Below, piece after piece: positions 1-8,123 of a DNA stretch of 64,000 bases. Below the pieces are notes generated by a model, which searched no databases, was not told where the DNA came from, and saw nothing but the letters and a program-made list of their open reading frames with translations. Source of the stretch: Gaiellasilicea sp963705515 (lineage in GTDB: Bacteria > Actinomycetota > Thermoleophilia > Gaiellales > Gaiellaceae); NCBI GenBank assembly GCA_963705515.1, contig CAVPJV010000001.1, positions 297,508 to 361,507 of the forward strand, written 5' to 3'. The position numbers and the translations under genes were made by a program. Position 1 is the stretch's first letter. The number at the start of each line of letters is the position of its first letter.

Positions 1-82
1 CGGTCGCCTCCGCCTCTTCATCGGAGAGCGTCGACGCAGCCAGCGGCGCGCAGCAAACGACCGGTTCGAGAGTGGCGCTCAC
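1..82 (-). CDS. ArsR/SmtB-family metalloregulator, N-terminus only (cut by window edge)
   Basis: Only the first 27 codons are inside the window. Reading the minus strand from a GTG at 82 gives a start with EPVVCCAPLAAS followed by LSDEEAEAT. A CCAPLA cysteine pair ahead of an LSDEEAE helix is typical of actinobacterial ArsR-type arsenic or metal sensors, where the cysteines bind thiophilic metal. The GTG overlaps the TGA of the upstream small gene (GTGA), so the two are probably translationally coupled. An operator-like inverted repeat lies upstream of the pair. The winged-helix domain is outside the window, so the family call rests on this short N-terminus. Confidence 0.6.
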   Translation of the reverse strand, partial: MSATLEPVVCCAPLAASTLSDEEAEAT

Positions 83-219
83 GCGAGCCACGCTCCGTGC
101 CGGAGCACATCGAGGCGCGCCTGCTCTCGCGCCTGGTTGGCGCGGCAGGAGTGATCGCAGACGCTGCCGCAGCGCTCACAGAGCTCAACTCCTGGGGCGC
201 TTCGCTTCAACTTGAACAT
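79..219 (-). CDS. 46-residue four-cysteine protein in ArsR operon
   Basis: This is a very short gene starting at ATG 219, preceded at good spacing by an AGAAGGAG ribosome binding site on the minus strand. The product has cysteines 14, 17, 21 and 25 in a CERCGSVCDHSC arrangement that could bind one zinc or another thiophilic metal, followed by a short charged helix and HGAWLA at the C-terminus. It is the first gene of an operon with an ArsR-type regulator (4-nt overlap). I do not know the function. Similar small CxxC proteins are common hypotheticals in Actinobacteria. The strong ribosome binding site and the overlap argue that it is real. Confidence 0.6.
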   Translation of the reverse strand: MFKLKRSAPGVELCERCGSVCDHSCRANQAREQARLDVLRHGAWLA

Positions 220-240
220 GGACTACTCCTTCTCAGATCA

Positions 241-282
241 CATCGACAGACATGAATATATCGAAAGATGTCGATGCATGTC
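241..282. promoter_or_regulatory. Inverted-repeat operator, probably ArsR-type
   Basis: CATCGACA at 241-248 is repeated as its reverse complement TGTCGATG at 269-276. A second nested pair, GACATG at 248-253 and CATGTC at 277-282, lies in the same stretch, and the centre is AT-rich in an otherwise GC-rich window. It sits between the divergent genes at 219 and 252, immediately upstream of the small-protein/ArsR operon. ATCGAC/GTCGAT half-sites are typical of actinobacterial ArsR operators. Self-regulation is inference. Confidence 0.5.
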
Positions 283-575
283 AAGTTGAGCTTCGGGCCG
301 CTGTTGCGGCCGTCCCGCGGGAGTGCTGTACTCGGGATGTGGCTGGCCGCTGGTTGCTCTACGTCGGCTTCGCGCTCGCAGTCGGAATGGGCGCGTTGCT
401 TACGCTCGCAGGCGTCGCCCTCGTCGGACTCTTCCTCGCCACAGTGATCTGGCTGGCCGTCCGAGCCGCAGTCGACCCTGTGGAGCGTGCACTCGCCGAG
501 CGCGAGCTCCGCCGCCAGTGCGACCGGCTTCCATTCTGCGACTGCGGCGACGGGGCCGGGCGGCCGACGACCTAA
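252..575 (+). CDS. Small hypothetical membrane protein
   Basis: The predicted product has 107 residues with one long hydrophobic stretch at about residues 34-70 (WLLYVGFALAVGMG then ALVGLFLATVIWLAV), enough for one or two membrane helices, and Cys-containing tails (ECC near residue 24, FCDC near 95). The ATG at 252 falls inside the operator-like inverted repeat, so transcription may be leaderless, or the true start may lie downstream. No family is recognised. It is divergent from the ArsR operon and could share its control. The call is tentative because base composition alone keeps frames open here. Confidence 0.35.
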   Translation: MNISKDVDACQVELRAAVAAVPRECCTRDVAGRWLLYVGFALAVGMGALLTLAGVALVGLFLATVIWLAVRAAVDPVERALAERELRRQCDRLPFCDCGDGAGRPTT

Positions 576-728
576 CAGCGGACGGATGCTACTCGCACTT
601 GAACCGCACCAGCGCTCTATGCCCGGCCCTGTGTGTACGACCCCGAGAGCAGGTGCGGATCCGCAGAGCCCGAGCGCCGAGGGCTGCCGTGATCCAGCCG
701 GCTGCGAGCGCGGGCTGCTGCTAACGCG

Positions 729-1819
729 CTAGGCAGGCGCGGTCATGAGCCGACGCGCCTGCCAGCGGCGCGCGGCGAACGCCGTCCAGGCGATCGCGGC
801 CGCGAGCACGAAGACGATCGCGTCGCCTGCCGGCAGCCTCGTCACCACCTCCATCAGCGCTCCGACCGCGCCGGCGCAGGGGATCGTCATCACCCAGGCG
901 ACGATGATGTTGCCCGGCGACGCCCCAGCGCACCGCCGAGAGCCGCCTCGAGGCGCCGGCGCCCATGACGCTGCCCGTGATCGTCTGCGTCGTCGAGACG
1001 GGGAAGCCGAAGTGTGCGGTCGTCCAGAGGATCGAGGCGCACGCCGTCTGGGCGGCGAAGCCCTGCGGCGGATCGAGCTTCGCGATCCTCGTGCCGAGCG
1101 TCTTGATGATCCGCCACCCGCCCGCGTAGGTGCCCGCGCCCATCGCGATCGCGGCGCTGATGATCACCCAGGTCGGTGGATCCGAGCCCGGTGCGAGATG
1201 GCCGCCGGCGATGAGGGCGAGCGCGATGATCCCCATCGTCTTCTGCGCGTCGTTCGTGCCGTGCGTGAACGCGACGAAGCCGCCCGAGACGAGCTGGAGC
1301 CGCCGGAAGACGCGGTTGACCGTGCCGGGCGAGCGCCGCTGGATCACCCAGGTGATCGCGATCATCAGCGCGGCTGCGATGAAGAGCCCGGCGAACGGCG
1401 CGATCAGCGAGGGGATCAGCACCTTGTCCTTCAGGCCCTCCCAGTTGACGACGCTCCAGCCGGCCGCGGCGACGCTCGAGCCGAGCACGCCGCCGATCAG
1501 CGCGTGGCTCGAGCTCGACGGCAGACCGAGATACCACGTGACCAGGTTCCAGGTGATCGCGCCGACGAGGCCGGCGAGGACGACGTCGAGCGTGATCGCC
1601 TCGGGATCGACGATCCCCGTCGCGATCGTCGCCGCCACGGCGAGCGAGACGAATGCGCCGAGCACGTTCAGCACCGCGGCGCTGAGCACCGCGGCGCGCG
1701 GTGACATCGCACGGGTGGAGACGCTCGTGGCGATCGAGTTCGCCGAGTCGTGGAAGCCGTTCGTGAAGTCGAAGAAGAGCGCGACGACGACGACCGCGAC
1801 GAGCGTGAGGTCCTCCCAC
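729..1819 (-). CDS. PiT-family inorganic phosphate transporter (two frameshifts in this sequence)
   Basis: This is a low-affinity phosphate:cation symporter of the inner membrane. The duplicated PiT signatures are visible as FTNGFHDSANSIA near the N-terminus and FTHGTNDAQKTMG in the middle, with about ten hydrophobic helices. Two single-base problems interrupt it. Near 1815 an extra G separates the GTG overlapping the DUF47 stop (TAGTG) from the frame of the conserved N-terminus. Near 914 an extra G in a GGG run moves the last 60 residues (GNIIVAWVMTIPCAGAVGAL) into another frame ending at 729. Corrected length is about 362 residues. The uninterrupted piece is 721-1707. DUF47 directly upstream is its usual partner. 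Both indels look like sequence errors. Confidence 0.85.
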
Positions 1820-2439
1820 TACGCGTTCTTGACAGCGATGTTCGCGACCACGTTCGCCGCGGTCTCGCACGAGTCGATCGCCCGCTCGAGGCCCTCGTAG
1901 ACGTCTTTCCAGCGGATCACGATCAGCGGGTCGATCCGATCGTCACGGAAGAGGGCCGCGATCGCGTCGTGGACGACCCGGTCGCCGTCGTCCTCCAGCC
2001 GCTTCAGCTCGATCAGCGGCTCCTGGACACCCCTGAGCCCCTTCAGCCGAGTCAGCAGAATCGAGAGCTGCTCGGTCGCCTGGACGAGGATCCTGCATTG
2101 ATCGACGGCGTACTTGGTGGTCGACTCGATCCCGTAGAGCCCGAGCAGGTCGCTGACCTCCTCGATGTAGTCGACGACGTCGTCGAGCTTGGTCGCGAGC
2201 TCGTAGATGTCCTCGCGGTCGAACGGCGTCACGTACTGCGTGTTCAGCAGCGTCATCAGCTCGAGCGTGAGCTGATCGCCCGCGGTCTCGATCGCCTTGA
2301 CGTCCTCCTGCGTGACAGAGGAGTTCGGATACTCGCGGAAGCGGATCTCGGCGCTGCGTGCGGCGTCGAGAGCGTTTTCGCCCGCGCGGGCGAAGAGGTC
2401 GTAGAACTCGGTCGGGCGGGGGACGAGGCTCAGGCGCAC
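1819..2439 (-). CDS. DUF47 / PhoU-like phosphate transport accessory protein
   Basis: This 206-residue all-helical protein belongs to the DUF47 (Pit accessory, PhoU-like) family. It contains the acidic-helix segments ELATKLDDVVDYIEEVSDLL and LKRLEDDGDRVVHDAIAALF, which in PhoU-like bundles form metal-binding sites. It is the first gene of a two-gene unit with the PiT transporter, stop and start overlapping at TAGTG. DUF47 proteins are almost always paired with PiT and are thought to modulate it. Length matches the family. It is divergent from the CYTH-CHAD gene at 2526, so phosphate uptake and polyphosphate functions share an intergenic region of about 86 bp. Confidence 0.9.
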   Translation of the reverse strand: MRLSLVPRPTEFYDLFARAGENALDAARSAEIRFREYPNSSVTQEDVKAIETAGDQLTLELMTLLNTQYVTPFDREDIYELATKLDDVVDYIEEVSDLLGLYGIESTTKYAVDQCRILVQATEQLSILLTRLKGLRGVQEPLIELKRLEDDGDRVVHDAIAALFRDDRIDPLIVIRWKDVYEGLERAIDSCETAANVVANIAVKNA

Positions 2440-2525
2440 GGCGGCTGTTTACCAGATGTTCAAGGCAGGCCGGAGCCGGCACCGCTCGTATCGCCCGTTC
2501 GCACTCCTCCGCCTAGACTCGAGAG

Positions 2526-3902
2526 ATGGCGATCAAGGAGACCCTCGAGCGCGAGGTGAAGCTCCGCGCGGGTGACGCGTTTCGCCTGCCCGAGCTCGGC
2601 GGCGAGGCAATCGAGCCGCGGCTCTTCGTCTCCACCTACCACGACACCGCCGACCACCGGCTGGGCCGCCGCGGGATCACGCTGCGCCATCGCGTCGAGA
2701 ACGGGAAGGGTCTGTGGCAGCTGAAGCTGCAGCGGGCGGGCGCGCGGCTCGAGCTCGAGGAACCCGGCCCTCCCGTCGAGCCGCCGGAGGAGCTGCGCGC
2801 GCTCCTCATCGGCCATCTCCGCGGCGTGTCGCTGCTGCCGATCGCGCGCCTGCGTACGCGCCGCGAGGGTGTGGTGGCGGACGGGGCCGAGGTCGTGCAC
2901 GACACGGTGTCGGTGCTCGACCACCAGCGCGTGACTCGGAGCTTCGAGGAGCTCGAGGTCGAGTTGCTCGACGGGGACGAGAAGACGTTGAGGCGGCTGG
3001 AGAAGGCGCTGCGCCGGGCCGGCGCCGTCGACGGTGAGAACAGGCCGAAGGTCTTCCAGGCCCTTGACCTCGACTTCCAGCCCGACCCGCTCGAGGACGG
3101 CCATGACGGCTCGGCTTCGGGGGTCCTCCGCGCCCGCCTCCGCGAGCAGGTCGAGCAGCTGCTCGCCCACGATCCCGGGACGCGGCTCGGCACCGAGCCG
3201 GAGGAGCTGCATCAGCTGCGCGTCGCGACCCGGCGTCTGCGGGCATTCCTTCGCGCCGGCCGCGACCTGCTCGACCCTGCAGTGGCAGACGCGCTCCAGG
3301 AGGAGCTTCGCTGGCTCGGGGGCGCACTCGGGCCCGTTCGCGACCTCGATGTCCTGATCGAGCGCCTCGCCGCCGAGGTGGCTCGGCTGGGCGCTGATGA
3401 GCCTCAGGGCCGCAAGCTCGTACGCACGCTCGAGCGCTCGCGCCGCACGGCACGGCGGCGTCTGTTGACGGCGCTCGACAGCGAGCGCTACTTCGCGCTC
3501 CTCGACACGCTGGAGCGGCCATTCACGACGCTGGCCGACAAGCCGGCGCTCAGCGAGATCCGCGCCGGCGAGCACCGCCGTCTGAGGAAGGCGGTGCAGG
3601 CGCTCTCGGACGAGTCGACGGACGAGGAGCTGCATGCGACCCGCATCCTGGTGAAGCGCGCCCGCTATGCGGCCGAGCTGGAAGGGCGCCGGCCGTACGT
3701 CCAGGCGGCGAAGCGGCTCCAGGACGTTCTCGGCGAGCACCAGGACGCCGTCGTGGCGACCGCAGAGTTGCGGCGACTCGCCGACCGGATGCCCGACACC
3801 GCACTCGCCGCGGGCCGGCTCGTCGACCGCGAGCAGGAGCGAGCACAGCAGAGCCGCGACGAGTGGGGCCCGGCATGGAAGCGGCTGGCGAAGACGGCGT
3901 GA
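2526..3902 (+). CDS. CYTH and CHAD domain protein (polyphosphate-associated)
   Basis: The protein has 458 residues. The N-terminal CYTH domain (about 1-190) starts with the triphosphate-tunnel motif EREVKL at residue 8 and continues with RRGITLRHR and LWQLKLQ, the basic/acidic strands lining the tunnel. The C-terminal CHAD domain (about 200-450) is helical and rich in conserved basic residues (HQLRVATRRLRAFLRA, HATRILVKRARYAAEL). CYTH enzymes act on triphosphates, and CHAD binds inorganic polyphosphate and localises to polyP granules. The neighbours (PiT, Ppx, PPK1) fit this. The stop overlaps the likely GTG of the next gene by 4 nt. Confidence 0.92.
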   Translation: MAIKETLEREVKLRAGDAFRLPELGGEAIEPRLFVSTYHDTADHRLGRRGITLRHRVENGKGLWQLKLQRAGARLELEEPGPPVEPPEELRALLIGHLRGVSLLPIARLRTRREGVVADGAEVVHDTVSVLDHQRVTRSFEELEVELLDGDEKTLRRLEKALRRAGAVDGENRPKVFQALDLDFQPDPLEDGHDGSASGVLRARLREQVEQLLAHDPGTRLGTEPEELHQLRVATRRLRAFLRAGRDLLDPAVADALQEELRWLGGALGPVRDLDVLIERLAAEVARLGADEPQGRKLVRTLERSRRTARRRLLTALDSERYFALLDTLERPFTTLADKPALSEIRAGEHRRLRKAVQALSDESTDEELHATRILVKRARYAAELEGRRPYVQAAKRLQDVLGEHQDAVVATAELRRLADRMPDTALAAGRLVDREQERAQQSRDEWGPAWKRLAKTA

Positions 3903-5041
3903 TCCGCGCCTGCGGCGGCGTGATCGCCCGCGACGGACGGGTTGTCGTCGTGCATCGGCCCAAGTACGACGACTGGTCGCTCCCGAAGGGAAAGGCGCAC
4001 GGTGACGAGGGTGACGAGGAGTGCGCGCTGCGTGAGATCGAGGAGGAGACCGGGCTGCGCGTGAGCCTCGGCGAGGAGCTCGCCACCACGACGCATCTCG
4101 ACGCTCAGGGTCGCCCGAAGCGGATCCGCTGGTGGCGGATGACGCCGCTCTCGGGAGACTTCACGCCGTCGGACGAGATCGACGAGCTGCGCTGGCTGAC
4201 GCCTGACGAGGCGCGGGAGCTGCTGACGTACCCGCGCGACATCGAGCTCGTCGACTCGCTCAAGGTCATCCGGTACGAGCTCGAGTTCGAGGACACCTTC
4301 TCCGGCGACGTGCTCGACCGGGGTCGCTGGCTCCCGTACTACCTCCCGCAGTGGAGCACGCGCGAGCGCGCTTCCGCCAGGTACGAGCTCGGCGGCGGCG
4401 GCTTGCGCCTGCTGATCGAGGCCGACCAGGCACCCTGGTGCCCGGAGCTCGACGGTCGGGTGCGCGTGTCGTCGTTCCAGACCGGCGTCTTCGCCGGGGC
4501 GGTCGGGAGCGCAATCGGGCAACACCGGTTCGACCCCCGAGCGATCGTCACAGAGGCCCAGCGCAACGTCCGTCTCTACACGCCGCAGTACGGGCGGATC
4601 GAGCTGCGGGCGAAGGCGCTCGACGACCCGCAGATCATGGTCGCGCTCTGGCTGATCGGCTACGAGGACGAGCCCGCTCGCTCGGCCGAGATCTGTGTCT
4701 GCGAGATCTTCGGGCGTGACGTCGAAGCAGAGCACGCCTCTGTCGGGATGGGTATCCATCCGTTCGGCGATCCCACGCTCGTCGACGACTTCTCGGCCGT
4801 CCGGCTGCCGATCGACGTGCGCGAGTTTCACGTCTATGCGGCCGAGTGGACGATCGACCAGGTGGCGTTCTTCGTCGACGGGGACCTCGTCAAGACCGTC
4901 CGGCAATCCCCCTCCTATCCGATGCAGCTGATGCTCGGCATCTACGAGTTCCCGCCCGACGGCGACGTCGACGCCGCACCGGGCGACTACCCGAAGGCAT
5001 TCGTCGTCGACTACGTCCGCGGGTATCGCGTCACGGACTGA
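3899..5041 (+). CDS. Nudix hydrolase fused to GH16-like domain
   Basis: The GTG at 3899 is preferred because it overlaps the CHAD stop as GTGA; ATGs at 3863 and 3875 are in frame upstream. Residues 1-125 are a MutT-like Nudix domain with a complete Nudix box (G-x5-E-x7-REIEEETGL, residues 31-53). From about 130 the frame continues without a stop or internal start codon into a jelly-roll glycoside-hydrolase-16-like domain (FSGDVLDRGRWLPYYLPQW, then YGRIELRAK, then WTIDQVAFFVDG). The GH16 catalytic EIDxxE motif reads EICVCE (E264, C266, E269): both glutamates are kept but the aspartate is Cys. Either this is a true fusion or one indel has removed the boundary. GH16-like proteins with this EICVCE variant seem familiar from Actinobacteria. 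Confidence 0.8.
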   Translation: MIRACGGVIARDGRVVVVHRPKYDDWSLPKGKAHGDEGDEECALREIEEETGLRVSLGEELATTTHLDAQGRPKRIRWWRMTPLSGDFTPSDEIDELRWLTPDEARELLTYPRDIELVDSLKVIRYELEFEDTFSGDVLDRGRWLPYYLPQWSTRERASARYELGGGGLRLLIEADQAPWCPELDGRVRVSSFQTGVFAGAVGSAIGQHRFDPRAIVTEAQRNVRLYTPQYGRIELRAKALDDPQIMVALWLIGYEDEPARSAEICVCEIFGRDVEAEHASVGMGIHPFGDPTLVDDFSAVRLPIDVREFHVYAAEWTIDQVAFFVDGDLVKTVRQSPSYPMQLMLGIYEFPPDGDVDAAPGDYPKAFVVDYVRGYRVTD

Positions 5042-5050
5042 TCTGAGCGG

Positions 5051-5977
5051 CTACGCAGCGACGCGGCGGGCGGCCAGCCGGAGCGCAGCACCCTCCCGGA
5101 TCCCGCCTCGCGACGGCGCGAACGGAACACCGATCAGGCGTGAGACCTGCGCGAGGATCAACGCCCCAGCAAGCAGGGTGTGGGCACGGTCGGCACGGAG
5201 CCCGAGTGCCTTGGCGCTCTCCGCCGCAGGCCGCGCAGCCAGCAGCGCGACCACTCGCTCGAGGTCCTCGGCGCCGTACTCGTGGCCGACGACCCGGGCC
5301 ACCGCCCGGGCGCTGCCGCCGGTGGCGAGTGCGAGCTCCGGGCGCGGCGGGTCGAGCTCCGCGAGCCCACTCCGGACGACCGCGCGCGCCGACTCGATCT
5401 CGGCGGCGCTGGGCGGGTCGCCCGGGAGCAGCGCAGCGGTGAGGCGAAGCGATCCCAGGTCGACCGACCGGACCCAGGCGGGCCCGAGCAGCTGCGTGCC
5501 GACGACCAGCTCCGTGGAGCCGCCGCCGACGTCGCAGACAGCGACGATGCTCTCGCCGGTGTCCGCGCGCGAGACGGCCCCTTCGAAGGCGAGACGGCCC
5601 TCCTCCTCTGCGGACACGACGCGAACCTCCCCCGCGGTCGCGCGGCCGAGGACGTCGAGCAGCCGCGCGGGCTCGTCGCCCTGCCGTCCGGGCGCCGTGA
5701 CGACGGTCTCGAGCTCGCGCACGCCGAGCTTGCGCGCGATCCGGGCATAGTCGCCCGTCACCTCCGCGACCTCGTCGAGCTTGCGACGCCGGATCCGACC
5801 GTGCCGCAGCAGCTCCTCGCCGAGCCCGAGATGCGTGCGTTCCTCGCGCATCGTGCGTACGTGGCCGCCGCCGACCGTGGCAACCAGGAGGCGCACCGTG
5901 TTCGAGCCCACGTCGATGACCCCAACCCTCATCCCGGACATTCTGGCGAGCACGCCGGTCAGACCACCCAGCCTCAC
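5051..5977 (-). CDS. ppx: Exopolyphosphatase / pppGpp phosphatase (Ppx/GppA)
   Basis: This 308-residue ASKHA-fold phosphatase removes terminal phosphate from polyphosphate or pppGpp. The phosphate-1 loop is VIDVGSNTVRLLV near the N-terminus and the phosphate-2 loop is CDVGGGSTELVVG; ATGGSARAVARV follows later. It is the short bacterial form lacking the C-terminal HD region of E. coli Ppx. The GTG at 5977 overlaps the PPK1 stop (GTGA); internal ATGs at 5941 and 5932 are alternatives, the latter giving the cleaner start MRVGVIDVGSNT. Co-transcription with ppk1 places synthesis and breakdown of polyphosphate in one operon. Confidence 0.92.
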   Translation of the reverse strand: MRLGGLTGVLARMSGMRVGVIDVGSNTVRLLVATVGGGHVRTMREERTHLGLGEELLRHGRIRRRKLDEVAEVTGDYARIARKLGVRELETVVTAPGRQGDEPARLLDVLGRATAGEVRVVSAEEEGRLAFEGAVSRADTGESIVAVCDVGGGSTELVVGTQLLGPAWVRSVDLGSLRLTAALLPGDPPSAAEIESARAVVRSGLAELDPPRPELALATGGSARAVARVVGHEYGAEDLERVVALLAARPAAESAKALGLRADRAHTLLAGALILAQVSRLIGVPFAPSRGGIREGAALRLAARRVAA

Positions 5978-8068
5978 TGAGCCCGTGTCCGGGCGCCGCC
6001 GGCGCGGCGGCTGCGGGCCTTTGCGCGGCGCTGTAGATTCGGTTGATGGTTGTGCGTGCGCTCCTCCTTGGAGCGTCGACGGCGCGTCCAGTTACCGTCG
6101 GGGCCGAGCTCCCACGAGGACTCCGTGTCGGCGAAGGCGCTGTCGAAGATCGCGGTCAACTCCTGCTTCAGGCGCGCCTGCTCGACCGGCACGAGCACCT
6201 CGACGCGGTGGTCGAGGTTCCGCTTCATCAGGTCGGCGCTACCCAGGAACATCTCCGTCTCGTCCCCGATTTCGAACGCGTACACACGGCTGTGCTCGAG
6301 ATAGCGTCCGACGATCGAACGCACGTGGACGTTCTCGCTCATCCCGGGGACGCCCGGGCGGAGCATGGAGATCGAGCGTGCGACGATCTCGATTTTCGCG
6401 CCCTGCTCGGAGGCGGCGTACAGCTCCTCGATCACGGCCACGTCGGTGAGCGCGTTCAGCTTGATCCGGATCCTCGCGTTCGTCCCGGCTGCGGCCGCCG
6501 TGCCGGCAGCGCGGATGCGGTCGATCAGGCGGGCGCGGAGGCCGAACGGCGCGACGAGGATCTTCCGGAAACGCTCCGGGCGGCCGAACCCGGTCAGGTA
6601 GTTGAAGAGCGCGGCGACGTCCTCGGCGATCTCCGGATCGGCCGTGAAGAGACTCAGATCCTCGTAGGAGCGTGCCGTCACGGCGTGGTAGTTCCCGGTG
6701 CCGACGTGGACGTAGCGGCGCAGCACGTCGCCCTCGCGCCGGACGACGAGCGTCATCTTCGCGTGCACTTTCATGTCCGCGAAGCCGTAGACGACATGCA
6801 CGCCGGCCTGCTCGAGCGCGCGCGACCACTCGATGTTGCGGTGCTCGTCGAAGCGCGCCTTCAGCTCGACGAGGCAGACGCTCTGCTTGCCCTCCTCGGC
6901 AAGCTCGATCAGCGCCGGCACGAGCGGGCTGTCGCCGCTCGTCCGGTAGACCGCCGTCTTCATCGCGATCACGTCCGGGTCGCGCGCGGCCGCGCGGACG
7001 AAGGCCTCGAAGCTGCCGGCGAACGACTCGTAGGGCTGGTGGACGAGGAAGTCGCCGCGGCGGATCTCGGCGAACAGGTCGCGGGGCTCTTTCGCGTGGA
7101 CGAGCCGGGCCGGCGTCGCACCTGGTGAAACCGGGTACGCGAGCTCCGGCCGGTCGAGGTCGAGCAGCTGGTCGAGATCGGCCAGGTCGAGCGGCCCGTG
7201 GATCTCGTAGACCTGGTCGTCCCCGACGCCCAGCCCTTGCTGCAGGCGCTCCAGCATCCCTCGTGACGTCGAGCTCGAGATCTCCAGCCGAACCGCATCG
7301 CCGAAGCGGCGGCGCTGCAGCTCCTGCTCGACGGCCTCCAGCAGGTCGTCGGCGTCGTCGGAGACCTCGAAGTCGGCATCGCGCGTGACGCGGAAGACCG
7401 AGCGCTCGACGATCTCCATCCCGGGGAAGAGGCGGTCGAGGAAGTGCGCGATCACGTTCTCGAGCATCAGCAGCTTGCCGCTCGCCGGCCGAGAAGAAGC
7501 GCGGGAGGCCCTCCGGCACCTTGACGCGGGCGAACCGCTCCTCGCCGGTCTCCGGATCGCGCGCGAGGACTCCCAGGCTGAGCGTGAGGCCGGAGATGTA
7601 CGGAAACCGCTGTCCGGGGCTGACGGCGAGCGGCGTCAGCACGGGGAAGACCTCGCGCTGGAAGCGGTCGCCGAGTGCGCGCAGCTCGTCCTCGTCCAGC
7701 TCGTCGGCCGTGACGATCTGGATCCCCTCGGCGGCGAGAGCGGGACAGAGCTCCTTCCTCCAGAGCTTCGCCTGACGCGCGGTCAGCTCGAGCGCGCGCT
7801 CGCGGATCCGAGCGAGCGCCGCCCGCGGTGTCAGCCCGTCGCTCGAGCGGACGACGACGCCGGCGGCTGCCTGCTCGGTCAGGCCGGCCACGCGCACCAT
7901 GAAGAACTCGTCCATGTTCGACGAGAAGAACCGGCACATCTTCACGCGCTCGAGGAGGGGGATGGTGTCGTCGGACGCCAGGTCGAGCAGCCGCGCGTTG
8001 TACTCGAGCGTCGAGAGCTCGCGGTTCAGCAGCCGTCCGGATGTGTCCTGCGAGATCGCCGCGACCAT
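5974..8068 (-). CDS. ppk1: Polyphosphate kinase PPK1 (one frameshift near 7487)
   Basis: The enzyme transfers ATP gamma-phosphate reversibly to polyphosphate. The N-terminal half (from ATG 8068) carries FLNRELS-like LLNRELSTLEYNARLL, NMDEFFMVRVAGL and LTPLAVSPGQRFPYISGL. The second half carries IAMKTAVYRTSGDSPLVPAL, VELKARFDEHRNIEWSRAL, and YVHVGTGNYH, whose histidine is the phosphorylated residue. Around 7487 (FFSAGE followed by LLMLENVIAHFLDR) one extra base shifts the frame; removing it restores about 696 residues, normal for PPK1. The C-terminus has a basic tail past the usual end. All motifs on both sides are intact, so a sequence error is likelier than a pseudogene. Confidence 0.88.
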
Positions 8069-8123
8069 CCGCGCAGCATGGCGGATCCGGGGTGCCCGTG
8101 GGTTACGGACTGGTAAAACCGCG

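Noticed and set aside
2460..3740. 426-codon minus-strand frame over CYTH-CHAD
   Set aside because: Antisense shadow with no recognisable domain; CYTH and CHAD motifs are on the plus strand.
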